From contig JAGZLR010000046.1 in assembly GCA_018364635.1 (NCBI GenBank), positions 1 to 16,456 on the forward strand: DNA of 16,456 nucleotides, given 5' to 3'. The position numbers and the translations under genes are program-made. Positions 1 through 7,659 of the stretch are shown here, piece after piece. This DNA is from Clostridiales bacterium (GTDB taxonomy: Bacteria > Bacillota > Clostridia > Lachnospirales > Anaerotignaceae). Every line of letters begins with the position of its first letter. Position 1 is the first letter of the stretch. The notes under the pieces are model-generated. The model searched no databases and was not told the DNA's origin. It saw nothing but the letters and a program-made list of their open reading frames with translations.

Positions 1-2
1 CA

Positions 3-305
3 ATTCATGCAACTGGAGTAGACACGGTCTCTGGATTAGAGCAATTAATCCATATCAGTAAAAGTAGCTTGTCTTTGACAATTACCAAAATGGAAAAGTC
101 AGGTTATCTGACTAAAGACCATACAGAAGAAGAAACTGACGGTAGAATTGTCCATTTGCGTTTAACAGATAAGGGCAAGAAAGTTTTAAATGATATGAAT
201 AATTATTATCATCAAATATTCAGTGAGTTTTATTACTCGTTGGATAGCAAAAGGAAAAAGAACCTGGTAACAGGAATAGAAAAGTTAAACCTAGTATTTA
301 AATAG
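3..305 (+). CDS. MarR-family transcriptional regulator, 5' end missing (partial)
   Basis: The frame is open from the left edge, so the start codon lies outside the window; 100 codons remain before TAG at 303-305. The visible part is the second half of a MarR winged-helix domain. It has a recognition helix rich in Ser/Lys (about residues 19-35 of the fragment, SKSSLSLTITKMEKSGYL), then a beta wing with charged residues and the typical RLTDKGKKVL exit into the dimerisation helix. MarR proteins are dimeric repressors, usually of a neighbouring efflux or stress operon, and are released by small hydrophobic or phenolic ligands. Here the stop codon overlaps the ribosome binding site of the adaptor gene, so it is very probably the local regulator of the pump operon. 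A TTG at 69 is in frame but lies inside the DNA-binding helix and is not a credible start. Confidence 0.88.
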   Translation: MHATGVDTVSGLEQLIHISKSSLSLTITKMEKSGYLTKDHTEEETDGRIVHLRLTDKGKKVLNDMNNYYHQIFSEFYYSLDSKRKKNLVTGIEKLNLVFK

Positions 306-310
306 GAGGG
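304..310 (+). promoter_or_regulatory. Ribosome binding site overlapping the marR stop codon
   Basis: AGGAGGG begins within the TAG stop of the upstream regulator and sits 7 nt before ATG 318. This favours ATG 318 over the in-frame TTG at 315, which would be only 4 nt from it. The overlap suggests translational coupling of regulator and adaptor. Confidence 0.8.
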
Positions 311-317
311 AATATTG

Positions 318-1622
318 ATGAAAAGAAAATTTGCGGCGGCACTTATGGTAGCAGTTCTTGCTATGTCGATTGCCGGATGTGGCGCAAAAACAGATGATGT
401 GATACAGGAGGATCCAGCAACTGCTGTATCTGTAATGACTGCTGAAAAAACAGAAATTTCAAATGAGTTTCTTTACTCAGGAACTGTAGAGCCTATTACA
501 ACTTTGAATGTATCAGGGAAAATTTCTGGAAAAGTTGCTCAGGTGAATTTTGATGTCGGAGATTTTGTTAAAGAAGGAGATGTTCTTTATCAAATGGACA
601 CGACAGATATTTTAAATAACAAAAAGGTTGCAGAGGCTTCTTTGGTATCTGCAAGAGCAAATATTAACTCAGCACAAACAAACTTGGACCTTGTCAATGG
701 TGCTGGTGTTCAGACACAGATTGACAGCGCAAAATCTGGACTTGATCAAGCAAAAATTGCTTTAGATACAGCACAGAATGACTATGATAATAATAAAGTT
801 TTATTTCAAAATGGAATAATTTCTCAGACACAAATGGATGCTTACACAGATGCATTGAATAGAGCAAAAATTTCATATGATTCTGCACAACAGTCCTATG
901 ATTTGCTGGTTAGTCAAATGACTGTTGAAAATAAACAAAAGGCTCAGGCAGCATTGGAAGTTGCACAGTCTTCTGTTGCTTCTATTCAAGCACAACTTGA
1001 TACATATAATCAAGCATTAAAGGATGCAACAGTAACAGCGCCGATTTCAGGATATGTCACAGCATGTAATGTGAAAAAAGGCGAAATGCTTTCCACAGCA
1101 TCGATTCCATTTACTCTTGTCGATACATCTTCAATGACGATTAATGTGAGTGTTTCTGATACTATTATTAATAGCATTAAAAAAGATGATGAAGTATCAG
1201 TAACAATTACTTCCCTTGGCAAGGATATGAAGGGAACTGTAGAAACTGTAAATCCAGCTGCAAATAGCGGTGGTACATATGATGTTAAAGTAAGAATTGA
1301 AAATGCTAACGGTGAATTAAAAGCAGGTATGTTTGGACAGGTAAACTTTACAAAGGATAAGAAGGATGCAGCAATTGTTGTGCCTGTGGATGCGGTTTTA
1401 ACAAAACAGGGTGAGACTTATGTATTCATCAATGAGAATGGTGTGGCTAAAAAGGCTATTGTTGAGCAAGGCATTTCGGACGGAACAAACGTTGAAATTA
1501 CCTCTGGTGTTACTTCTGGAGACGAAGTAATCATTAAAGGGCAAAATTTCATCGAAGACGGAGATAAGATTACTGTGGAGGCGGAAGCTGGTTCCACTGA
1601 AGTCTCCTCAAAGGAGGAATAA
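318..1622 (+). CDS. RND efflux adaptor (membrane-fusion protein, HlyD/AcrA type), lipoprotein
   Basis: This 434-residue protein is the extracytoplasmic adaptor of the pump encoded next. The N terminus has MKRK, a hydrophobic stretch and a lipobox ending in I18-A19-G20-C21, so it should be lipidated and held at the outer face of the membrane. After it come the first half of a biotinyl/lipoyl-like domain (about 60-100, with G-K-V-A-Q-V-N-F-D-V-G-D), a long alanine/glutamine-rich coiled-coil hairpin (about 105-230), the return lipoyl half containing DATVTAPISGYV, a beta-barrel domain (about 270-345) and a membrane-proximal C-terminal domain. Length and order match the RND periplasmic adaptor family. 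The gene lies between the MarR gene and the RND pump, with a 3-nt gap to the latter. No outer-membrane channel gene is visible, as expected for a single-membrane cell. Start ATG 318 is chosen on ribosome-binding-site spacing. Confidence 0.93.
   Translation: MKRKFAAALMVAVLAMSIAGCGAKTDDVIQEDPATAVSVMTAEKTEISNEFLYSGTVEPITTLNVSGKISGKVAQVNFDVGDFVKEGDVLYQMDTTDILNNKKVAEASLVSARANINSAQTNLDLVNGAGVQTQIDSAKSGLDQAKIALDTAQNDYDNNKVLFQNGIISQTQMDAYTDALNRAKISYDSAQQSYDLLVSQMTVENKQKAQAALEVAQSSVASIQAQLDTYNQALKDATVTAPISGYVTACNVKKGEMLSTASIPFTLVDTSSMTINVSVSDTIINSIKKDDEVSVTITSLGKDMKGTVETVNPAANSGGTYDVKVRIENANGELKAGMFGQVNFTKDKKDAAIVVPVDAVLTKQGETYVFINENGVAKKAIVEQGISDGTNVEITSGVTSGDEVIIKGQNFIEDGDKITVEAEAGSTEVSSKEE
1611..1617 (+). 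promoter_or_regulatory. Ribosome binding site of the RND gene, embedded in the adaptor's last codons
   Basis: AAGGAGG is formed by the Lys-Glu-Glu codons that end the adaptor gene and lies 8 nt before ATG 1626. Ribosomes finishing the adaptor uncover it, so pump and adaptor synthesis are probably coupled. Confidence 0.75.
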
Positions 1623-1625
1623 AAA

Positions 1626-4600
1626 ATGCTTCCAAAAACCTCGATTAAACGTCCTGTCACGACAATTATGATTTTGCTGATGACAATTCTGGCAGGATTT
1701 ATTGGCCTTAGTGGCTTAAAGATGGATTTGATGCCATCAATTGATATTCCTATTGCAATTGTTAGTACTACATATGTTGGCGCTGGTCCAGAGGAAATCG
1801 AAAATATGATTACAAAACCAATTGAGGAGGCTTTAGGATCAGTCAGCAACGTTGATAAAATTAGTTCTACATCATCTGCAAACTCATCTATGGTAACAGT
1901 TCAGTTTGTAGATGGTACTGATATTGATATGGCAGCAGTGGATATGAGAGAAAAAATTGATTTAATCAAATCCACATTACCAGATGATGCAGAGGAACCG
2001 ATGGTATTAAAGCTTGATATCAATGACATGAGCTCTATTATGATTGGTATTGGTTCAGATTCGATGGATATACCAGACTTGACTCAATTCGCAGATGACA
2101 ACATTGTAAAAGTAATGGAGAAGATAGATGGCGTCGCATCTGTAAATACGATGGGCGGTTTGGATCAAGTTGTAAATATTACTGTTGACCAGGAAAAAAT
2201 GGATGGCTATGGAATTACCACTTCTAAGATTGCAAGTGTGTTACAGCAAGAAAATATGAATGTGCCATCTGGTAAAATTAAAAATGGTACAACAAAAATC
2301 ACTGCTCGTACAGTTGGTAAATTTCAGTCAGTAAATGATATTAAGAATATACTTATTACAACGGCTGGTGGAAGTACTGTTCGATTAAGCGATGTGGCAA
2401 ATGTAGAGTTGACAACAGAAGAGGAGAATAGTTATGTTCTGGTTAATGGTGAAAAGAGTATAATTATTTCTTTGTCTAAACAATCAGATGCTAACATGGT
2501 AGAAGTATCTGATTTGATTACAAAACAGATGGATAAATTAAATGAAAAGTATCCTCAAGTTCATTTGAAGATGCTCTCTGATACCTCTGATTATATCAAG
2601 ACTTCTGTAAATAACGTGCTTTCTACTGCTATTCAGGCAGCGATTATGGCGATCATTGTACTTTTTGTCTTCTTGAGAAGTTTTGCTACTTCGGGTATCA
2701 TCGCTGTGTCTATCCCAACTTCTGTTATTGCGACTTTCGCTGCAATGTGGGCTTGTGATATGACTTTGAATACAATTTCTTTGGGTGGTATTACCATTGG
2801 TATCGGTATGTTAGTTGATAACTCGGTCGTTGTACTTGAAAATATTTATAAATACCATTCAAAAGGATATTCTGCAAGAGATGCTGCAGAACAGGGAGCG
2901 CGTGAAGTTGGTCTTTCAGTTATGGCATCTACTCTTACTACTGTAGCGGTATTTATTCCTTTGATGTTTGTTTCCGGTACAATCGGACAGATGTTTAAAG
3001 ACCTATCCTTAACAGTTTGCTTCTCTCTATTTGCTTCTTTAATAGTGTCTTTGAGTTTTGTGCCAATGGCGTGTTCACAACTTTTGGATAAGGAAGATCA
3101 TTCCAAACCAAAATCTTCTAATCCATTTAGCAAATTCTTAGATGCTTGGGGAAAAGGGCTAGATAAAATTGATGCTACTTATAGAGGATTCTTAGAGTGG
3201 GTTCTTCATAGAAAAAAGAGAACAATTGTTGTTGTATTTGTAATCTTCCTTGCATCAATGGGACTTTTGCCAATTGTAGGATTTGATTTAATGCCTGAAA
3301 TGGATCAAGGAAGTTTGAGTATAAGTATTGAGATGCCTTCTGGCACTGTAGTTGAGGAAACTACAAAAATAGTTGACGAAGTTTTGAGTAGAACTGCGGA
3401 TATAGAAGAAACAGAAGATGTCTATGTTATTACTGGTGATACTGCTGGTATGATTTCAGGAAATGCAACAGCAGATGAAGCTACGATTTCAATTAACTTG
3501 GTAGATAAAGAAGATAGAGATCGTTCTACAGATGAAGTCGTTGCAGATATTAAGGAGCGTTTGAAATCAATTCCAGGAGCAGATATCACTGTGGCTGCTA
3601 GCAACTCTGCGATGGGTTCCTACAGTGCTGCAACAGACCTTGAAGTACAAATTAATGGTGAGGATACAGATGTTCTTCGTCAAATAGGTAATGACCTGAA
3701 ATTACAGTTGATGAATGAAAGTTGGGCAACAGATGTTGAGACATCAGCAGAGGATGCTGAACTTGAAGCTAATATTGTAATAGACCGAGAAAAAGCTGCT
3801 CAATATGGTATCTCTACAGCAGCGGTTGCGAATGCGTTATCTACTGCTATCAGCGGAAGTACAGCAACAACATATAAAGTTGGAGATACTGACATTGATA
3901 TTGATATTAAGCAGGATGAAGATAAGATTTCTTATATAAAAGATTTCCAGAAAATCACAGTAATGACAAATGAGGGGCAAATTATTCCTCTAACAGAAGT
4001 AGCTAAAATTACTACAGATGAAGCATCTACAAGTATTACTCGAAATAACAACCATAGATATGTTACAATAGGATGTAACTTGGTAGATTTGGATGCTGCA
4101 AGTGGTCAACAGAAAATGAATGAGTTGCTGAATAACTATGAATGGCCTGAAGGTTACGATTATGAATATACAGGCGATATGGAGACTATGGTTGACACAT
4201 TCACCAGCTTGCTTCTTGCTTTGGTTGTCGCTGTTCTATTGGTTTATATGATTATGGCTAGCCAGTTTGAGTCATATGTATATCCATTTATTGTTATGTT
4301 CTCTGTGCCATTAGCAATTACAGGAGCGATTTTTGGTCTCTTTATTACAGGCAATCATGTAACATCAACTACTTTTATGGGCTTTATTATGTTGGTTGGT
4401 ATGGTTGTTAATAATGCTATCGTATTGATTGACTACACAAATCAGTTGAGAGACCGAGGTATGAGTTGTAATGAGGCGTTGATTGCTGCAGGTCCTAGCC
4501 GATTAAGACCTATTTTGATGACAACGCTTACGACTGTTATTGGTATGGTTCCTATGGCGTTAGCAATTGGCGAAGGAACAGAAATGCAGCAACCAATGGC

Positions 4601-4769
4601 GATTGCGATTATCTTTGGTTTATCGATTTCTACATTAGTTACATTAGTATTTATTCCAGTACTGTACTCGTCCTTTGAGGTATTCCGTTTAAGAAGAAAG
4701 AAAAGAAAAATGATGAAAAAAGAAGAAAAGAAGGATGTAGTCGTAACAGAATCTAATACAGAAGATTAA
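1626..4769 (+). CDS. RND superfamily efflux transporter, HAE1/AcrB-like
   Basis: This 1047-residue proton-driven exporter is full length for the family and works with the lipoprotein adaptor upstream. It shows the internal duplication of RND pumps: TM1 at about 12-31, a large extracellular loop, TM2-6 at about 330-480, TM7 at about 533-555, a second large loop, and TM8-12 at about 855-1020. The N-terminal motif SIKRPVTTIM and the TM4 motif G-M-L-V-D398-N399-S-V-V-V-L-E-N are diagnostic. Position 399 is Asn where AcrB has the second Asp of its proton relay. The TM10 motif G-M-V-V-N929-N930-A-I-V has Asn where AcrB has Lys940. The C terminus is a strongly basic cytoplasmic tail. The substrate cannot be read from the sequence; drugs, lipids, bile acids or peptides such as those handled by Bacillus SwrC are all possible. 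It ends the operon just before a bidirectional terminator. Confidence 0.95.
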   Translation: MLPKTSIKRPVTTIMILLMTILAGFIGLSGLKMDLMPSIDIPIAIVSTTYVGAGPEEIENMITKPIEEALGSVSNVDKISSTSSANSSMVTVQFVDGTDIDMAAVDMREKIDLIKSTLPDDAEEPMVLKLDINDMSSIMIGIGSDSMDIPDLTQFADDNIVKVMEKIDGVASVNTMGGLDQVVNITVDQEKMDGYGITTSKIASVLQQENMNVPSGKIKNGTTKITARTVGKFQSVNDIKNILITTAGGSTVRLSDVANVELTTEEENSYVLVNGEKSIIISLSKQSDANMVEVSDLITKQMDKLNEKYPQVHLKMLSDTSDYIKTSVNNVLSTAIQAAIMAIIVLFVFLRSFATSGIIAVSIPTSVIATFAAMWACDMTLNTISLGGITIGIGMLVDNSVVVLENIYKYHSKGYSARDAAEQGAREVGLSVMASTLTTVAVFIPLMFVSGTIGQMFKDLSLTVCFSLFASLIVSLSFVPMACSQLLDKEDHSKPKSSNPFSKFLDAWGKGLDKIDATYRGFLEWVLHRKKRTIVVVFVIFLASMGLLPIVGFDLMPEMDQGSLSISIEMPSGTVVEETTKIVDEVLSRTADIEETEDVYVITGDTAGMISGNATADEATISINLVDKEDRDRSTDEVVADIKERLKSIPGADITVAASNSAMGSYSAATDLEVQINGEDTDVLRQIGNDLKLQLMNESWATDVETSAEDAELEANIVIDREKAAQYGISTAAVANALSTAISGSTATTYKVGDTDIDIDIKQDEDKISYIKDFQKITVMTNEGQIIPLTEVAKITTDEASTSITRNNNHRYVTIGCNLVDLDAASGQQKMNELLNNYEWPEGYDYEYTGDMETMVDTFTSLLLALVVAVLLVYMIMASQFESYVYPFIVMFSVPLAITGAIFGLFITGNHVTSTTFMGFIMLVGMVVNNAIVLIDYTNQLRDRGMSCNEALIAAGPSRLRPILMTTLTTVIGMVPMALAIGEGTEMQQPMAIAIIFGLSISTLVTLVFIPVLYSSFEVFRLRRKKRKMMKKEEKKDVVVTESNTED

Positions 4770-4806
4770 AAAAACGTATCCCACTTTTTGTGGGATACGT
4801 TTTTTT
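4768..4806. terminator. Bidirectional intrinsic terminator between RND pump and carboxypeptidase genes
   Basis: A perfect 10-bp stem CGTATCCCAC/GTGGGATACG (4775-4784 with 4790-4799) encloses a TTTTT loop. It is flanked by seven A on the left and seven T on the right, so it works in both directions. It starts at the RND stop codon and lies 29 nt beyond the carboxypeptidase stop, serving both convergent genes. Confidence 0.95.
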
Positions 4807-4834
4807 AATTATAGTAAAATAAATTTCAGTTATA

Positions 4835-6007
4835 TCACCATTGACGAATAAGGCGGCCAATCATCATCCATAGATTAGCCTTTTCTATATCCCGTGTAAC
4901 GATGACATCGCTTCTGCATATTTCGGTTCCACCAGAAGAATAAATTACCTCCCCAGCTTTTGTACCAGAAGCAACTGGTGCAGAAAGCTGAGGCAAGAGT
5001 CTAATTTCTGTCTCAAAATCAGTTTCATTTCCTTTTTTTGTCAGAATATGTACAGGATTTTTGGTTTGAACCTCTACGATTTCTTCTTCGCCACCAATGA
5101 CTGGAATTTCACCTACAATTTCGCCTTGAGGAATTCCATCTGCAAAAGCATAGTTGGCAAAGCCCCAATCTAGTAATGCCATATCTTCGGTAAAGCGTGT
5201 TTTGTGGTCAGGAGCAGCCATAATTACTGCGATTAACTGCATGCCATTTCTTTCAGCTGATCCTGAAAGACAGTATTTTGCTTTTCCTGTAGAACCAGTT
5301 TTTAATCCTGTAGCCCCTGGATACCACTTTAATAGTTTATTTGTATTTGTTAGTCCAAATTCTTCTTCTCCGCGTCGTGTGTGGTGAATAATGCTATCCT
5401 GCCATGTTGTTGTATATTGGGTAACTTCTGGATAATTTGTAAGAAGCGCTCTACTCATAAGAGCAATATCATAAGCACTGGTTACATGCCCATCGACATC
5501 GAGTCCACAGGCGTTTACAAATGTTGTGTCATTCATACCAAGCGACTTTGCTTTTTCGTTCATCATAGCAACAAATGCCTCTTCACTGCCAGCAATATGC
5601 TCTGCCATAGCAACAGCACCATCATTAGCACTTGCAATAGAGATAGCTTTTGTTAAATCAGCAGCGGTTTGGGTCTCACCGGGTTCAAGGAATACTTGGC
5701 TGCCGCCCATGCTAGCAGCATGTTCGCTGATCGTTACTTGGTCTTCCCAATGAATTTTTCCATCTTTGACAGCATCATAGATTAAAAGAAGTGTCATTAC
5801 TTTTGTGACACTTGCTGGCGGAAGTTTACTGTGAGGATTTTTTTCCATCAATACAGTGCCTGTTTCGGCCTCCATTAGCACTGCACTTTGTGAGGTTAGT
5901 TCTGGTTCTCCGAGCACCTCTTCAGCAAAGACTGAAGTACTGAGACATGATATAGCAAGGATGAAAGACAGAAGAAATGGGAGAACATGGTATTTTATTA
6001 GTTGCAA
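4835..6007 (-). CDS. D-alanyl-D-alanine carboxypeptidase (peptidase S11, low-molecular-weight PBP, DacF/DacB type)
   Basis: This 390-residue exported serine peptidase removes the terminal D-Ala from peptidoglycan pentapeptides and so limits cross-linking. A signal peptide (1-28, ending V-F-A before EE) is followed by the penicillin-binding catalytic domain with all three motifs: S66-V-T-K69 (nucleophile S66), S126-A-N128 and K236-T-G238. A C-terminal beta domain (about 285-370) follows. The end, ANLWMMIGRLIRQW, looks like the short amphipathic helix by which PBP5-type enzymes attach to the membrane. The start is TTG at 6007, supported by AAGGAGGT 7 nt upstream; the next Met lies beyond the signal peptide. 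It is a single gene facing the pump operon and shares its terminator. The catalytic motifs are intact, so activity is expected. I saw no convincing -10/-35 pair upstream. Confidence 0.95.
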   Translation of the reverse strand: MQLIKYHVLPFLLSFILAISCLSTSVFAEEVLGEPELTSQSAVLMEAETGTVLMEKNPHSKLPPASVTKVMTLLLIYDAVKDGKIHWEDQVTISEHAASMGGSQVFLEPGETQTAADLTKAISIASANDGAVAMAEHIAGSEEAFVAMMNEKAKSLGMNDTTFVNACGLDVDGHVTSAYDIALMSRALLTNYPEVTQYTTTWQDSIIHHTRRGEEEFGLTNTNKLLKWYPGATGLKTGSTGKAKYCLSGSAERNGMQLIAVIMAAPDHKTRFTEDMALLDWGFANYAFADGIPQGEIVGEIPVIGGEEEIVEVQTKNPVHILTKKGNETDFETEIRLLPQLSAPVASGTKAGEVIYSSGGTEICRSDVIVTRDIEKANLWMMIGRLIRQW

Positions 6008-6014
6008 TTTTTAT

Positions 6015-6022
6015 ACCTCCTT
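6015..6022 (-). promoter_or_regulatory. Ribosome binding site fixing the TTG start of the carboxypeptidase gene
   Basis: On the minus strand AAGGAGGT lies 7 nt upstream of TTG 6007-6005. No ATG or GTG in the same frame precedes the signal peptide, so this near-perfect site decides the rare start codon. Confidence 0.8.
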
Positions 6023-6466
6023 ATAATTAGATCCATGTTCTATATTATGCTTGCAATTTAGGGAAAAGAAGGATGATTCAAGATTTGGGTGAAAAATAGA
6101 ACACCCGCTTTAATTTTAACGAATAAATAATATAGTGTGTTGATTAATCATAGAATCGAATCAAGTCAAGTAGGGAAAGAAGATAGATCAAAGATTAGTT
6201 AATGACAGGGTTAGTAAGTTCTGGAGGCCATATAGATTACGATTTTAGTTGGCTTAGAATGTTCCTGACTTCCTATCTTAAACAAAATATTACTTCTATC
6301 AATCTCATACTGTTTTTTTTAAGATGAAATGGATTTGGAACTTGTAATTTTACTTTTATAATTTTTTATGATATGAAGTGGAAACATTTAGAAAAAGGGA
6401 TTATTCAGAAAGTGAAAAGAAGGCAAATATTTAATGTTTGATTTGAGTATATCATTTTTTGACAAC
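6023..6466. other. Gene-poor AT-rich stretch, no supported feature
   Basis: About 440 bases upstream of the minus-strand carboxypeptidase gene hold no credible coding frame, RNA gene or repeat. The only structure noticed is a weak stem GGGTG/CACCC (6087-6091 with 6102-6106, 10-nt loop) with no T-run. The carboxypeptidase promoter should lie at its left end; a TTGCAA at 6051-6056 with TCTAAT 19 nt further on the minus strand is a poor candidate. Confidence 0.4.
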
Positions 6467-6501
6467 AAAAAAAAATACGCTGTAGAGCTTCCACAGCGTA
6501 T
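6467..6501 (-). terminator. Intrinsic terminator of the zinc-ribbon gene
   Basis: Read on the minus strand, a perfect 9-bp stem ATACGCTGT/ACAGCGTAT (6493-6501 with 6475-6483, 9-nt loop) is followed by nine T. It begins 14 nt after the stop codon of the small minus-strand gene. It supports the view that this short gene is a real, separately transcribed unit. Confidence 0.9.
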
Positions 6502-6514
6502 GGAAAACAATGTA

Positions 6515-6694
6515 TTATTTTTTTGCAATACCAAAAAAATCTTTGCAATTTCTACTAGAAGTACAGCAGAAATTTGTGATATCTCTCGCCATTTCAGAGC
6601 CACAGGTAGGGCATTTTTCTTTTGGATTATACTGAGAAATGGGACGTTTTATTTCCACTTTACCACAGTTGGGACATAGATATCTGTATGTCAT
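6515..6694 (-). CDS. Small zinc-ribbon protein, FmdB/Zn-ribbon_8-like
   Basis: This 59-residue protein has two CxxC knuckles, C7-P-N-C10 and C28-P-T-C31, in the arrangement of FmdB-type zinc ribbons (Y-x-C-P-x-C-G ... P-I-S-Q ... C-P-x-C-G-S-x-M). It presumably binds one Zn2+; such proteins often mediate protein or nucleic-acid contacts, and the role here is unknown. The tail carries three more cysteines (C43, C44, C50), which is unusual for so short a ribbon. ATG 6694 is chosen because AAAGGAAGG lies 6 nt upstream and because a good promoter has its -10 at 6731-6736. The in-frame Met at 6745 would lie upstream of the transcription start. It has its own promoter and terminator, so it is monocistronic, and is divergent from the cytidylate-kinase-like gene. 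Confidence 0.8.
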   Translation of the reverse strand: MTYRYLCPNCGKVEIKRPISQYNPKEKCPTCGSEMARDITNFCCTSSRNCKDFFGIAKK

Positions 6695-6730
6695 ATTGAT
6701 CCTTCCTTTTATAAATTTATTATAGAGAAT

Positions 6731-6758
6731 ATCATAGCACAACATAAATTTTTTTCAA
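6731..6758 (-). promoter_or_regulatory. Sigma-A-type promoter of the zinc-ribbon gene
   Basis: On the minus strand TTGAAA (6758-6753), a 16-nt spacer and TATGAT (6736-6731) are present, with TGC just before the -10 giving an extended -10. Transcription would begin about 30 nt before ATG 6694. Confidence 0.6.
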
Positions 6759-6853
6759 CTATTCTTTTTAGTTAAGTCGTAAATAGAAAGTTAGAATGAT
6801 TCCTTGTTTTATTAATTATGATGATTAAATTGATGTAGATTTTCAAATAAATG

Positions 6854-6882
6854 TGGAAAATAATAAAAAAGTATGGTATATT
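6854..6882 (+). promoter_or_regulatory. Candidate promoter of the cytidylate-kinase-like gene
   Basis: TGGAAA (6854-6859), a 17-nt spacer and TATATT (6877-6882), with TGG directly before the -10 as an extended element. The -35 matches only 4 of 6 consensus positions. The distance to ATG 6922 is 39 nt. Confidence 0.45.
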
Positions 6883-6921
6883 ATACTTATAAATTAGCAA
6901 TATTGAAAAGGGGGCATACAT

Positions 6922-7524
6922 ATGAATCATCTTGTTATTACGATCAACCGGTTGTATGGAAGTAATGGAAGACGAATTGGACGAAAGCTTGCGGAAAAAC
7001 TAGGCATTCATTTTTATGACAAAGAACTTATTTCTTTGGCTAGCGAGAAACAAGGCATGGAAATACCGTATGAAGAGTTATTAAAAGTGGATGAAAAAAG
7101 AGCAAGTATGTGGAGATATCCCGTAGAAGATGATTTTCAAATGAACCCAAAATTCCGTTTTGAACCGATGAATGATGTTTTGTTCCAGGCGGAGATAGAA
7201 GTGATTCGTGAGGTTGCCCAAAAAGAAGATTGTGTCATTGTAGGCAGATGTGCAAATCATATTTTAGAAGATGGCTGCAAAAGTCTTTTTATTCATGCAC
7301 CAATAGATTATCGTGTAAAAATAATTATGGACAGAGCATCGACAGATGAGAAAAATGCTAGATTGCTGATTAAAAAGATGGATAAAGAAAGACAGTATTT
7401 TTATAATTACTACACAGATAAAAAATGGCTGGATATGAGCCAATATGATTTGTGCATCAATAGTGAACGTTTTGAGGACGATCAAATAGTAACTTTTTTG
7501 ACAGCTTTATATAATAAGGGATAA
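6922..7524 (+). CDS. Cytidylate kinase-like family protein
   Basis: This 200-residue protein belongs to the P-loop nucleoside-phosphate kinase group annotated as cytidylate-kinase-like (PF13189 type). The N-terminal nucleotide-binding motif is I-T-I-N-R-L-Y-G-S-N-G-R-R-I-G (6-20), close to the family form SRxYGSGGxxIG. As is usual in this family, the classical Walker lysine is replaced. Later landmarks are D-C-V-I-V-G-R-C-A-N-H-I-L, which forms a central strand and catalytic helix, and a basic segment around HAPIDYRVKIIMDR. True CMP kinases are slightly longer and keep GKS/T, so phosphorylation of CMP is not assured; the real substrate of this subfamily is undetermined. AAAGGGGG lies 7 nt before ATG 6922. 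It appears monocistronic, with its own promoter and a terminator 6 nt after the stop. Confidence 0.85.
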   Translation: MNHLVITINRLYGSNGRRIGRKLAEKLGIHFYDKELISLASEKQGMEIPYEELLKVDEKRASMWRYPVEDDFQMNPKFRFEPMNDVLFQAEIEVIREVAQKEDCVIVGRCANHILEDGCKSLFIHAPIDYRVKIIMDRASTDEKNARLLIKKMDKERQYFYNYYTDKKWLDMSQYDLCINSERFEDDQIVTFLTALYNKG

Positions 7525-7529
7525 GAAAG

Positions 7530-7557
7530 AAAGGCCTCCATATTTGGGGCCTTTTTT
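7530..7557 (+). terminator. Intrinsic terminator after the cytidylate-kinase-like gene
   Basis: Stem AAAGGCC-CC (7530-7539, with one bulged T) pairs with GGGGCCTTT (7546-7554) around an AT-rich loop and runs into six T. Confidence 0.85.
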
Positions 7558-7601
7558 GTCTTATTTATTTTTATTATATTTACGACATATTGCATTTTCT
7601 A

Positions 7602-7630
7602 TTGCCAAATTTCCTTTTATAGTCTATAAT
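7602..7630 (+). promoter_or_regulatory. Strong sigma-A-type promoter upstream of the copper-amine-oxidase-domain gene
   Basis: TTGCCA (7602-7607), exactly 17 nt, then a consensus TATAAT (7625-7630). The -10 lies 29 nt before ATG 7660. It starts directly after the preceding terminator, marking a new transcription unit. Confidence 0.8.
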
Positions 7631-7659
7631 TCATTTGATTGACAGGAGGAAATATAAAG

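Noticed and set aside
1418..1849. Minus-strand open frame of 143 codons across the adaptor/pump junction
   Set aside because: It is antisense to two clear genes, has no ribosome binding site or family features, and its composition mirrors the plus-strand coding frame.
3892..3912. Short ATTGAT tandem repeat in the RND gene
   Set aside because: It codes for an Asp-Ile alternation in an extracellular loop and is too short to be a meaningful repeat.
6087..6106. GGGTG/CACCC hairpin as a terminator or small RNA end
   Set aside because: A five-bp stem with a ten-nt loop and no T-run on either strand is too weak.
6434..6679. Plus-strand open frame over the zinc-ribbon gene
   Set aside because: The minus strand carries two CxxC knuckles plus its own promoter and terminator; the plus frame would be translated through that terminator and has no motif.
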